DNA of 64,000 nucleotides, from the NCBI GenBank assembly GCA_013306675.1, contig JABLUY010000015.1, positions 62,001 through 126,000 of the forward strand. The letters run 5' to 3'. This DNA comes from Thraustochytrium sp. TN22 (lineage: Eukaryota > Sar > Bigyra > Thraustochytrida > Thraustochytriidae). Position numbers and translations under genes: made by a program. Each line of letters starts with the position of its first letter. Within the stretch, counting starts at the first letter, position 1. The notes under the pieces were generated by a model. That model worked only from the letters and a program-made list of their open reading frames with translations. It had not been told where the DNA came from and did not search any database. This document shows positions 1 to 10,000 of this stretch, in pieces.

Positions 1-1113
1 TCGGGTGGCCAGGTGGACGAGGCTGTCAAGCGTGTCATGGTGCTGAGCGACATGGACGACACGCTGGTATCCACCTTCAAGGACCGTCGATTCCCGTTCA
101 ACACCATGTACCCGGGCGTGAAGCAATTCTACCACGAGCTGATCCGGTCCAGCGGCGTGAAAGACTCGCTCGCGGACTGGAACATGGTCAAGGATCATGT
201 CACCTTCGTCACGGCGCGGCCTAGCTGGCTGAATCCGTGGACGCGCAGTGAGATGCGGCGTCACGGCTTCGCGCGGTCTGTCGCACTGACGGGCTCGTCG
301 ACCAGCTTCATCACCCCGGCCCAGATGCTGCACCGCAAGGTGACGCAGTGCTCCCAAGTCCGCGCGCTCTATCCTGAGTGCGCCTTCTTCCTCGTCGGGG
401 ACAATGGCCAGCGCGATATCGATCTTGGCAAGGAGCTACTTCGCCTCGGCTTGGTCCGCGCGGTCTTCATTCACGACATCTTTGAGCCACTCTCGTATGG
501 TAGCCCTGAGGTCAAGGCGCGAGGTCGCGGTGTCGGTGGGCGCTCGCCCGGCGTTGCGAGCAGGGCGAACGCCTGGGTGGACCGCCCAGTGCACGAGCTG
601 GCGGCGCAGGCTAGCGCGCAGGTGCGCGGGCTGGACCTGGAGATACCCTTTGACACAATCGATCTCGGGGAGGGCGCATCGGCGGCCGCAGCCGCGGCCT
701 CGCCCGACACCGCGCCGCTCCTATTGCCCCGCCAGCACTCTACTGGCGACCTTGAGACGGAACTCTACGTGGCGCAGAGCGTTCCGGAGGGCTACCGCAA
801 CACAGAGTGCTCAGAGGCCGGCATTGTACTCTTCCAAAGCTACGCTGGTGCCGCGTATGCAGCCATGCAGATGGGAATCTTCAATTTGCAGGCGCTCATG
901 AATGTGGCCACGCAGGCCGCCACGGACTTTTCGGCGATCCAGTTCTCACGGCCCTGGCAGCGGGTGCGGCAGCGCGAGGTCTTTCTCCGTGACATTGCGC
1001 GCATCGCGCACCGACTCTCTGAGAGCGTTGACACCGTGCACTTCTTGCATACCGTGCACGAGCACATGGACGCTGCCGCTGGTGCGGCTTCCGCTGACGT
1101 GGCTCTGCAGTAG
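1..1113 (+). CDS. App1-like phosphatidate phosphatase domain protein, 5' partial
   Basis: The reading frame is open to the left edge, so the true start lies outside the window; 370 codons are visible. Near the N-terminus is a HAD-like DMDDT motif, followed by FPFNTMYPGV, a VTARPSWLNPW block and a later GDNGQRDIDL block. This order (DxDxT, then a T-A-R-P segment, then GD-G--D) is that of the App1 catalytic domain (DUF2183), which dephosphorylates phosphatidate to diacylglycerol in yeast. The last 200 residues are less conserved, with an Ala-rich linker and a helical tail. The substrate is inferred from family only. The next gene, B9D1, is convergent, 185 bp away. Confidence 0.8.
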   Translation, partial: SGGQVDEAVKRVMVLSDMDDTLVSTFKDRRFPFNTMYPGVKQFYHELIRSSGVKDSLADWNMVKDHVTFVTARPSWLNPWTRSEMRRHGFARSVALTGSSTSFITPAQMLHRKVTQCSQVRALYPECAFFLVGDNGQRDIDLGKELLRLGLVRAVFIHDIFEPLSYGSPEVKARGRGVGGRSPGVASRANAWVDRPVHELAAQASAQVRGLDLEIPFDTIDLGEGASAAAAAASPDTAPLLLPRQHSTGDLETELYVAQSVPEGYRNTECSEAGIVLFQSYAGAAYAAMQMGIFNLQALMNVATQAATDFSAIQFSRPWQRVRQREVFLRDIARIAHRLSESVDTVHFLHTVHEHMDAAAGAASADVALQ

Positions 1114-1298
1114 ACGCCGAGCCAGCAGGAGCGAACGTCACATGTACATTAGGATTCAGAGACAGACTATCCATCGATTTTCTTCACATTTGACACTGGC
1201 GGGCAAGAATAAACACACACATACACACACATGGCTGGCGCGGTAGCGAGAGTGGCGGCGTCGCACGCGCGCTCCCTCGCGCTCTCATTTGCGGTCCA

Positions 1299-2099
1299 CT
1301 ATGCGTAACCGAGCGCTTCGTGGCCTTGGAGCCGGACCGTGAATTCGACCTTGACGACGCCCGCCGACACGACGCGCACGGCCTCACGACCGGCGCACAC
1401 AGTGGAGAACTTGGAGTCGTAGAACTCAGCAGGCTCCGCCGTGAGCGCCGCAATAGCGTCGCCCAGCGTAGAGCTCGTCAGTGGCGCGAAGAGCCGGCAG
1501 TAGCGAACCACGCGGCCCGCTCGCGTCGGAACGCGCGCAGCGCCGTAGCCCACAATGTTGCGGCCGCTATCGCGCAGGCACAGTGCGAGGCGCGGCCAGC
1601 CCGCCGCGTTGGTCGTGTGAAAGCTCACCTCGACTGGAAAATTCCACGTGACCGAGGGAGCGTCCTCATCACCGAGTTGGTTGCGCGCCGGCTGTGTCTC
1701 GGCGCTCGCCTCGCCCGCGAGGAGCTGCCAGTCGGCGCCTAGGACGAACTCGTAGCCACAGCTCACCGCGTCGACACCGGCCAGCTGGCCGCTTTCTACT
1801 CTGCCAAAGACGTGCACTCGGAAGCCGCGTGCGGAGGCCGCCGCCGCTCCATCCTGCAGCTGTTCGCGGTTCGCCGCATCGCCCTCATCCCGTTGCCAGC
1901 GCTCGCCCTGCACCTTGAGCTGTTCTAGCCGCGTCCCCTGTCGCGCATCCTGGTGCCCCTCGCCCTCGCCCTCGTCCCAGTCCTCGTCCTCCTCGTCCTT
2001 GAGGTGCTGCCCGCGCTGCGCCGTGGAGCCCAGCGCTCCTGGCACCTCCCGCGCCAGCGAGGAGGTCCGCCCTGCTTGCTCCCGCCGTGCTCGCCCCAT
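1299..2099 (-). CDS. B9D1: B9 domain-containing protein 1, ciliary transition zone
   Basis: A 266-residue protein. From about residue 94 it follows B9D1 closely: a VHVFGRVESGQ opening, a YEFVLGADW block, then WNFPVEVSFHTTN with GWPRL, then GYGAARVP, and a C-terminal segment ending near GHEALGY. In animals and algae B9D1 is part of the MKS/B9 complex at the ciliary transition zone and gates entry of membrane proteins. The first 90 residues are low-complexity and acidic and are not part of the usual protein of about 200 residues. They may be a real extension, or the true start may be further in or in an upstream exon. ATG at 2099 is the first in-frame start. Confidence 0.85.
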   Translation of the reverse strand: MGRARREQAGRTSSLAREVPGALGSTAQRGQHLKDEEDEDWDEGEGEGHQDARQGTRLEQLKVQGERWQRDEGDAANREQLQDGAAAASARGFRVHVFGRVESGQLAGVDAVSCGYEFVLGADWQLLAGEASAETQPARNQLGDEDAPSVTWNFPVEVSFHTTNAAGWPRLALCLRDSGRNIVGYGAARVPTRAGRVVRYCRLFAPLTSSTLGDAIAALTAEPAEFYDSKFSTVCAGREAVRVVSAGVVKVEFTVRLQGHEALGYA

Positions 2100-3063
2100 C
2101 CGTCTGCGCCGGCCTTGACGGTCAAGACCTTGCCCGAGCTGGAGATTGAGCTGGAGACCAACTCGGTGAACAGCAGCCCGCGCCCGAGGGCTAAAGGGGC
2201 TATCGGCACCCAGTTAGAGGACCAACGGCTTTCTGCATTTTGCAGCTGACACATTCAGGGAACAAGAAGCACCAGGCCAATGAGGCTGCAACAAGGGCCC
2301 CTGACTCTCTCACTGACCGTGACAGCCAGCGAGTCCGAGTCGAGCTCAAAGTCAGAGGGCGGCGTCCAACGAAGTGCGACCCGCGATGTCTCTCGCACGC
2401 CACGTGGCACCAGCCAGGCAACCAGGACCAAGCAAACGCCTGTACGCACATCATCAATTTTAACTTATGCTCAGCTTCACTGTCAGAGCCGCGCTGTGAA
2501 CAAGCGGCGTTGCGGTAGCCCGCGGCCGATATTCTTCTACTTAAGCCCACCCTGGTCCCCTCCCCTACTCAGCTCAGGCTCTCTAGCTAGCTAGGCCTAG
2601 GCCTAGTTAGCTAACTTAGAGTTTGGCCTCAAGCCTGCCTCGAGGTTGCGATGGTTTGGAATGATTGCTACACTGCCCAAGGCTTCACTGCCCAAGGCTT
2701 CACGGGTCCGCCTGACTCTCTGAATCACACCCCATGTCGGTCACCACTGCATCAGTGAGGCATAGCCGCATAGCGAGCCTCGGCATACACCTCGACCAGT
2801 GCGTGCACCGCGACACGGGCCAGCCACCACCCCCCTCACTCATCACTCACCTCACCCGGGCCAGGCTCGCCTCCCGCCCTCTCAGCCTCTCAGGTCGATG
2901 CGCACGGGCGGGGGGCGGCCAATCGAGCAACGCGGGCGCGGGCAGCGCGGCGCGGGCAGCGGCCAAGGCAGCGCCGGCAGCGCGGGCAGCAGCGCAAGCG
3001 GCGCCTGCCTTGCTGCGACGCAGGCTGGACTGGGACGCAAGGGCAGCGTACGCACACTGCACG
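2100..3063. other. Divergent intergenic region, B9D1 / GH43
   Basis: Holds a CTAG-rich palindromic cluster at 2583-2615 and a perfect 15-bp tandem duplication at 2671-2700. No coding sequence is supported. The GH43 frame is open through 2734-3063 but that part is Ala-rich and precedes the signal peptide. Confidence 0.6.
2583..2615. promoter_or_regulatory. CTAG palindrome cluster upstream of GH43
   Basis: Overlapping CTAGCTAG and AGGCCTAGGCCTA motifs, about 450 bp before the GH43 start. The same words recur in gene-free DNA elsewhere in the window. A regulatory role is inference. Confidence 0.4.
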
Positions 3064-4200
3064 ATGCGACCGGTTGGCGCTCTTGTGCTGGCTGTCGTGG
3101 TCGCTGGCGCGGGCGTGCTGCCGCGCTCGCAGGCGAGAGGCACGATGCCGGAGTTCATGTCGGTGGAGACGGTGGCGATGCCGCGCGCGAGCGAGTTCGC
3201 AAACCCGCTGCTGCCGCACCAGCAGCTCGCGGACCCGATGGTGCTGCGCGTGAATGGCACCTTTTACCTGTACGCAACGGGCGACGTCCGCGCTGAGGAC
3301 CTTTGCGAGGCCGGCTTTGATTCGAAGATGCCGCACTTGCAGGACTACGGGTACCGTGTCTTCGTGTCGGAGGACCTGGTGAATTGGCGCCGCGGGCCGG
3401 TCGTCTTCTCGCCGCCCAACCGCACCCGCTTTGCGTGGGCCCCGCACGTTTTCCATGACGACAGCTCTGGCATCTTCTATCTGTACTACTCCCTCTCAGA
3501 GCACGTGGGCGTGGCGACTGCGCGCAGTCCATTCGGCCCGTTCGAAAACCCCAAGACGCTGATCAAGGGCGCCATTGACGCCTACCTCCTTCAGGACGGA
3601 GACGATTTTTACCTGTACTACGTCAATGTGCCGCCGTCGCACATTTCCGTGAGGCGTATGACATCCCCTGCCACGGTCGCGGACGAGCCGGCCCAGGTGG
3701 TTCTCTGGCACGAGGACGTGCCTTGGGAGATGCACGGTGGTCAGATCAACGAGGCGCCTTGGGTCTTCAAGCATGGTGGCGTCTACTACCTGCTCTACTC
3801 TGGCTCTGTCTGCTTCGTGGACCAGTACGCGGTTGGCTACGCGACGGCGGCCTCGCCGATGGACCCATTCGTGCGCAGCGACGCCAATCCCATCGTGCAC
3901 AGTTCCGAGACGGTGCATGGGCCGGGCCATGTCGCTGTCATTAGAGACGATAACGCCACTATGTGGCTTGTCTACCACCAGAAGACCTCCGCAGCCAGGG
4001 GCAATGACCGCCGCCTCGCGCTCGATCGCATCCACGTCGATGCTAATGGAACGCTTTCGGTGGAGCCCACCAATGGCGTCTTGCAGCCGGCTCCGTACAT
4101 TCTCCCGCACGACTCGGATCACGATGACGGCCAGTCTGATGTGGCACTCGCCTCGAGAGACTTTGCATCCCTGCGTGGTCAAGCTACGATGACCTCTTAG
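3064..4200 (+). CDS. Secreted glycoside hydrolase family 43-like enzyme
   Basis: A 378-residue protein starting at the ATG at 3064, chosen because it opens a signal peptide (MRPVG, then a hydrophobic run, then SQARG). The rest reads as a five-bladed propeller of GH43 type (arabinosidase/xylosidase). The three expected acidic residues are visible: Asp57 in LADPMV (general base), Asp172 in GAIDAYLL (pKa modulator) and Glu230 in NEAPWVF (general acid), the last followed by the family-typical GGVYYLLYSG. Several NxT/NxS sequons fit secretion. A likely role is removing arabinose or xylose side groups from plant or algal polysaccharides. The exact sugar cannot be read from sequence. The frame extends upstream to 2734, but that part is Ala-rich and would bury the signal peptide. 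Confidence 0.88.
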   Translation: MRPVGALVLAVVVAGAGVLPRSQARGTMPEFMSVETVAMPRASEFANPLLPHQQLADPMVLRVNGTFYLYATGDVRAEDLCEAGFDSKMPHLQDYGYRVFVSEDLVNWRRGPVVFSPPNRTRFAWAPHVFHDDSSGIFYLYYSLSEHVGVATARSPFGPFENPKTLIKGAIDAYLLQDGDDFYLYYVNVPPSHISVRRMTSPATVADEPAQVVLWHEDVPWEMHGGQINEAPWVFKHGGVYYLLYSGSVCFVDQYAVGYATAASPMDPFVRSDANPIVHSSETVHGPGHVAVIRDDNATMWLVYHQKTSAARGNDRRLALDRIHVDANGTLSVEPTNGVLQPAPYILPHDSDHDDGQSDVALASRDFASLRGQATMTS

Positions 4201-4266
4201 CGTTGCTCGGTCACGGACAGAGCCAAGCGAAGCGACCTCGGTTGGCGCAAACGGCATCCTGCGCTG

Positions 4267-4322
4267 CGAAGCGCCGTGCGAAGCGCCGTGCAAAGTGCCG
4301 TGCGAAGCGCCGTGCGAAGCGC
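4267..4322. repeat. 12-bp tandem repeat
   Basis: Between four and five copies of GAAGCGCCGTGC with minor variation, just after the GH43 stop. An AT-rich stretch (about 4340-4385), possibly the 3'-end signal, follows. Confidence 0.8.
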
Positions 4323-4653
4323 GTCTCATGACGTGCGCCATGAATCATTTTTATAATAATTAGAAGTCTTATTTATTCTTCGTTTGCAATCGGATGCCAA
4401 CCAAGCGCTTTTGGCAGTCAACATCGGGGACGCTTTGATTTTGCGTGGCCGGTGCTTCGGCGGTCCCGCTCGTTGACGAGGCAGAGAAAGCAAGCAAGCA
4501 AGCAAGGAAGCAAGCAAAGAAAGGCGGCAGCAGCACGGAGGCGGCGGCGGCGGCGGCGCGGCGCGGCGCGGCGCAGCGCGGCGCAGGGCGAGGGCCTCTG
4601 GCCAGCTGAGAACGATCCTCTGAGCAGTTGCAGACCGCGTGCGCGCCGCTATC

Positions 4654-5358
4654 ATGGCAGGACCAGGCAGCGGCGGCGACAACAGCGGTGGCCTCAACGA
4701 GTTCAAGCTCACCGCGGCGGAGATCTCGCTGCTGGAGGAGGTGGAGGCCAGCATGGGCTCGCACGGCGGTCTCGGCGCGCTCAATGATGCGGATCTCACC
4801 GATAGCGTGCCGTCGGACGTGCGGGCCGAGCTCGCGGCGCTCGACCGCCTGGTCGCCGCCTACTCGCCGCGCGCGACGGCGGCGGCGGCGGCCAACACCA
4901 ACGAGGAGACCTCAGCGCCGCGTGCGAGCGTCGCACCCCTGACTCGTACCTGTAGCGAGAGTCGCGAGGGCGCGCTTCTCGAGGCGAACTCGGAGGGCGG
5001 CCTGCAGCAAGAGCAGCACCAACAGCAGAACCAGCAGCTACAAGCGCAACGGGGAATTGACGCCAACGCCCGCGCCGCCTTTCTTGCCTCGCAGGTTCGC
5101 GGGCTGCTGCGGCAGAGCGATCTGAAGCCCGTGGCCGCGCATCAAAACGAAGCCCTGGCAGAGCTGGCGCTGCTTTCCGAGAAGCTGCGCGCCTTCTCGG
5201 CGCTCTCGCGCGACCTCCTGGACGGCGCTCAGGGCGACAAGCTCGCCGCTCAAGTCTCCGACATCTCGCAGCTTCTCCAACGCATGGCTTCTATCTCTGC
5301 GCGCGTGGAGGCGCTCAAGCGCCGCCTCCGCCTGGAGACGTGGTCACTCTCCTCCTGA
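4654..5358 (+). CDS. Coiled-coil protein, possibly KxDL/BORC-like
   Basis: A 234-residue protein. The ATG at 4654 (context atcATGG) is chosen. The upstream in-frame GTG is unlikely in a eukaryote. Residues 1-60 are acidic and helical; the middle is disordered with a Gln-rich stretch; the last 80 residues form a heptad-rich helical pair ending in VEALKRRLRLE. The spacing of that C-terminal part (HQNEALAEL, then FSALSRDLL, then SARVEALKRRL) resembles KxDL-motif proteins of the BORC/BLOC complexes, but the KxDL motif itself is not evident. I treat this as a weak suggestion; otherwise the function is unknown. Confidence 0.65.
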   Translation: MAGPGSGGDNSGGLNEFKLTAAEISLLEEVEASMGSHGGLGALNDADLTDSVPSDVRAELAALDRLVAAYSPRATAAAAANTNEETSAPRASVAPLTRTCSESREGALLEANSEGGLQQEQHQQQNQQLQAQRGIDANARAAFLASQVRGLLRQSDLKPVAAHQNEALAELALLSEKLRAFSALSRDLLDGAQGDKLAAQVSDISQLLQRMASISARVEALKRRLRLETWSLSS

Positions 5359-6528
5359 CTCTCGTGCTGGGTGCGGCTGGAGAACACGCGTGCGCTTGCA
5401 GTGCGGCTCGTCGGCCGCCCTGGCCACAGCCGCAGCGGCAGTGACCACGGTTGCATCCATAAGCACCGCACGCAAGGAGAGAATCACTTGTCCTTGGCCG
5501 CCAAGGGCCGCCAAGGGCCGCCAAGGGCCGCCAAGGGCCGCCAAGGCTCTCAGAGTGACATTCGGTTCGCAAGCAAGCACCCGTTCGCGCCTCGCAGGCA
5601 GCAGCCCACCATTCAGTGACGAATCCCTTTCATCGCCCAGCGCAGCTGGCTGCTGGCCAAGGCAGCCCTCACTTCCTTTTCCACGGCGTCCACGCCCACC
5701 TCGCCTCGTCGCTCCCCACGCTCATACAAGCCAGCCCCTGGCTGGCTGCCTGCCTGCCTGCCCGTGCGAGTGTCCGGCCGAGCAAAGTTCGTCGCGCGCG
5801 GGTCGATGACTCGATGAACATCACCGACGCCGATCAGAGCCGGCGCGTGTTCGACACGCGCCGCTCGGCTCCGAGTCGGCTCGGCTCGGCAGCTTTGGCT
5901 CGCCGCTCGTCGGCCTTCGGTCAGCGACGAATCGGCGCGCCACTGGCGCGCGCGGCCGGCAGACTCCTCTCGCCTCGTCATCGCAGGCAGGCGGGCGGCG
6001 GGCAAGCGCAGCCCAGCGCCGCGCAGCGACCGTCCGCGTGGAGCGGCCGCCGCCGAGCCCGGCCTGTCGCTCTCGTTGATACTGACGACAGTATACTCCA
6101 CTCCGCGCCGGTTTCACAGCTGAGCCTTGTCGCCGCTGCGCGCGGCGGCGCCCGGAGGCCGAGCAGAGCCGAGCAGAGCCGAGCAGGGAAGAGCAGAGCG
6201 GCGCGCGCGCAGGGCGGCGCGTGGCGCGGCGTGGCGTAGCGGCAGCGAGCGGGCAGCGGCGCAGCGGCGGGCCGCCCCCGGGCCGGCGAGCGAGGCGGGT
6301 CCATTGCCACCACCAGCCCCTTTCTCCTCCTCACTGTCTGTCAAGAGCAGAGAAGAGAAGAGAGAGATCGTCCAAGACGAGGGACGCCGAGGGCTCCAAG
6401 GGGCGAACCTCGACGTGCGCGCGCGTCCACTGCCAGCTGGGCTCGCCGACGCTCTGGCAGAGCGCCAACTTCGCCCGAACGAGCAAGCTCGTGCAGATTG
6501 CAGAGCAAGCAGCAGCAGGGCGGGGAGC
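5359..6528. other. Gene-free stretch of 1.2 kb
   Basis: Contains a 10-bp tandem repeat (5498-5546) and GC-rich DNA with GAGCAGAGCC-type repeats near 6160-6195. Open frames here have no conserved features and are read as chance in GC-rich sequence. Confidence 0.5.
5498..5546. repeat. 10-bp tandem repeat, about 5 copies
   Basis: Near-perfect head-to-tail copies of CCGCCAAGGG. Confidence 0.9.
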
Positions 6529-6768
6529 ATGGGCGCCAGCGAGCAGTGCGAGCTGCTGGGCCGCGGGCGACCACACTCGGAGGCACCCTTGTTCGACGGC
6601 AAGAACCAGCTGCCGCCTGCGATCGCAACACTCTGCGAGGTGCAGCGCAACCTCCTGTACTACTGCAGCCTCGAGTTTGCGCTCGGTAACCTAGACGCGC
6701 TGCAGCACGCGCGGAGGGACTCTGAGGTGCGGCCCTCGGACTTTGGGCGCCATAGCAAGAACGAATAG
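6529..6768 (+). CDS. Small hypothetical protein, 79 aa
   Basis: The ATG at 6529 has a good context (agcATGGG). The product begins MGASEQCELL and has a helical, hydrophobic centre (CEVQRNLLYYCSLEFALGN) and a charged end. That centre looks like real protein rather than random GC-rich translation, unlike the Arg/Ala/Pro-rich frame upstream of the ATG. The N-terminal Gly could be myristoylated, though position 6 is Gln, which is not ideal. No family recognised. It could also be one exon of a larger gene. It is convergent with the TRP-like gene, 267 bp away. Confidence 0.4.
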   Translation: MGASEQCELLGRGRPHSEAPLFDGKNQLPPAIATLCEVQRNLLYYCSLEFALGNLDALQHARRDSEVRPSDFGRHSKNE

Positions 6769-7035
6769 CGTCGCGGCGCGGCGCGTGAGCCGAGGGGGGG
6801 GGGCGGTGGCCTTTTTTTCTGGCGCTGTGTGTATTGATAGTGAGATACCAAGGTGGAGGCGCGCCTCGAAGAACCAATGTAACTTTCTGTATCCGGCATC
6901 GTCCCAGAAGCTCGTCGAGATCTGCTCGTCGAGATCTGCTCGCCAAGCTTGAGAACGAGCGTCCTCGAACTAACCGTTGCGATGGGGCGGCGCGCGATGT
7001 TGCCATCTCGGCTCGACCGCTCGACCACTCGATCG

Positions 7036-10000
7036 CTAGCGCTCATCTTCGTCGTCGTTGGCGATGTCGGCCCGCGCGAAGTGCGCCTCGGTCGGGACGG
7101 CCGGCATGCCAGCGCGCTGCATGCTGGCCTCGAGCGTCGAAACCTGCTCGCTTAACCTGACAACGAGCGCGGTGAGGTGCTCAATTGCTGCCTCTGCGCG
7201 TAGGTTGCCCGTGTCGCCTCCCACGCTAACCATGGCGTCCTGCATGTCCTCCACCTCTTGCTGCACCTGGCCTTCAAAGGTCGAGGTGTGGCGCTTGAAG
7301 GACTTGGCGCGCTGCCGCCCACGCGGCGACGGCGGCTCGTCGACGGAGTTCGCGGATAGCGGTGGCGGCGGCGGCATCGCAGAGTGGGCCTCGTTGACAG
7401 CGCCGCCGGCCGCGTTGTCCTCCGGGCTACAGTCGCTCTCGCGGCCGCTGCCCGGGGAGCGGTCGAGGGCGCCGTAGCCGTCCGTCTCGGCCTTGGCAAG
7501 GTCGACGGCCGAGTACAGCGGCGGGGGCATGGCGCGCTGTAGGTGGGCACTGTTTTGTACGACTCTGTCCGCAGCGATGCGCTTCGGATTGCGCGGGAAC
7601 CCACCGATGTGGATGAGCTCTTCGTCCACGCCAGCACGCAGCGCCGCGTTCTCTGAGCTGGAGAACTTGCGCATGCTGTTGCCTCGCGGGCGCGCGGCGC
7701 CCGGCAACGAGCCGCCGGAGGACCCCACCGACTTGGCGCTGCCGCGACCGGACGCGGCCGGGGGGTCGCCGCCAGGGGCCCCAGACGAGGTCCGCCCCCG
7801 CGAGCTGCCGCCAAAGGTGCCCCAGGAGGGCTGGCGCGCCCCTGGGATGAGTGGCACCCGCACCTCCTCCCCCTCGCCCTGGCGCGTGGTAGGGCCCGCG
7901 TTCGAAGCAAGCGAGTCCGCACTTTCGTCATCATCGGCGTCGCGTCCGTGTGCCATGGCCTCGTTGTTGAAGGCTTGCTCCACGACACGACGCTCGTCGT
8001 CCTCCACGCGCTCGAAGAAGTCCTCAGAGGCGTCCTTGGCCGGCCAAAGGAAGGACGGGGAGCGGCGCAGGCGCTTCCAGCCGCGGAAGAACTCGTACCG
8101 CATCCAGTTGTAGTTCGGGGAGTCGCGCCGGAAGAGATTGATGGCGTGCAACCACTCCGCCGGGACCTGCACATCGACCACGCCCGCACCCTTTTCAATC
8201 ACGATATTCTTGCGCGGTAGACGTGGCAGGGCGTCCTCGTCGACGGAGGCGCCGCCGCCGGCGCCCAGGCCCCGGAAGGAGTCCTCGCGGTTCCTCCCAC
8301 GGCCCAGCCCGCGAAGGAGCGCCCAGCCACCCCGCGCACCGCGGCGCGCCCCGGCCGCGAGGCGGTCGCGTGGAGCGCAAAACGCCCGGTAAAGCTGCTT
8401 GAGGCTTGACTCGCGCACCTCGTAGGTGAGAATGAGTCGCGCGCGCTGCAGCAGCCACTGCTCCTTGGCGTTCTGCTGGATCTCGTCGAAGGTGTTGGTC
8501 ATGATGGCGATAATGAGGTTAAGCACCACGAGCGCCACGACCACCATGTAGGTGCCTACAAGGAGGTAGCCGGTGTACTTGCGGAAGAAGACTGGCTCGT
8601 CGTTGAGTGCGCCCACGTCGAGGTTGAAGATGAAGAAGAAGAGCGCGATCCAGCTGTCCGAAACCGTACCGTAGAGCGGCGAGCCCGTGCCGCGGAAGAC
8701 GAGAGCCACAGCGTGGCTGAAGCCCGTCACGTAGACCAGGAGCACAACCAGGTAGATACCAATATCCGCGAGCATGCGGCGAATCGTGCACATGGCGACA
8801 CCAATCACCTCAAAGCCCTCCCCGAAGCTGAGCAGCCGCACCCAGAGGAATACGGCGGCCAGCGCCGACACCAGCGAAGCCGCATCCTGAGCCCAGGGCC
8901 GCCACGGCTCACTGGCCGCCACGAGCCGCAGACCCTGCTCCACGAGCACGCAGGCGTGCGGAAGCGCCTCGGTCCACGGGCTCGACACCGCCACTCGCGC
9001 CCGCGCGCGCATTCGGTGTTCGATGAGGAGCCGAAAGGCGTAGCGCATGTTGAGCAGAAAGAGGACCACCTCAAGCGAGGCCGAGGCTAGGTGGTCCGCG
9101 CGCTCCCGAGAGGCGCCCAATGTGAAGAAGTCCCGCGCCAGCTCAAAGGTATGCACCAGGTCTTCGCGCCCATACAGGGTGGTGACCAGAAAGCACGCCA
9201 CGAAGGCGAGGTGGACGGAGAACTCGAAGAGGAGCGCCTCGCGCGTGAAGAGAATCCATTTGATGCTCAGGACCCACTGCACGACCTCGTGCGAGATGAG
9301 CTCGTGACGCTCGTCGCGGACCATTTCGTCCAGCACGCTCGTGCTCGCAGTGGGCCCGCCCGTAAGCAGCGTATCATAGGAGTATACCTTGTCATTTCCG
9401 CGTGCGTACAAGAAGACGCGCTGGCGGTCCAGCATGCGCAGCGCCAGCTTGGGCCTGTCGCGGACCATGACCTCGAAGAAGCGATAGTAGAACTCGTCAG
9501 TGCGCGCCTGGACCAGGCTGGGCGCCGCGTCGCCGCTCAGCGAGCTACCCATGCTGCTGGCGCGTCCGTGCCGCGCCACCTCCGAGGCGAAGCGAAGCCG
9601 CTTCGCGGCGGCGCGCGGCGTTTCGCCCGCGCGGAACTCGCCTTGCAGCACGCGCTGCCGCACAGATTGCCATCGCGCGCGCGCATCCACACGCTTTAGC
9701 ACAGACCGCACCTCCTCGCCCGTGGAATGACGGTGCAGCAACAGCGGCGCGCCCGCGCTTGCGCCCAGGTCCAGCCTCGGATCTTCCGGTTCTTGTTCTG
9801 CATCGCCCTGCTGTCCGGCCCCAGTGTGCTTGGGATGGTGCTGAGGATAGTCCTGGTGATGAGCCGTCTGGAGCGACGGCGAAGACGTCATCACCCGCAG
9901 CCGCGGCGACTTGAGCTCTTGCTGCTGATTGGCTTCATCTGCTTCGTCCCCGGCGGAGAGCCCAAACTCAGGCCGCAGGATGTCAAAGCTCGTCGAGGCC

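Noticed and set aside
5613-6239. 207-codon plus-strand frame and antisense partners
   Set aside because: No motif, strongly Ala/Arg/Pro-biased, and no good ATG context.
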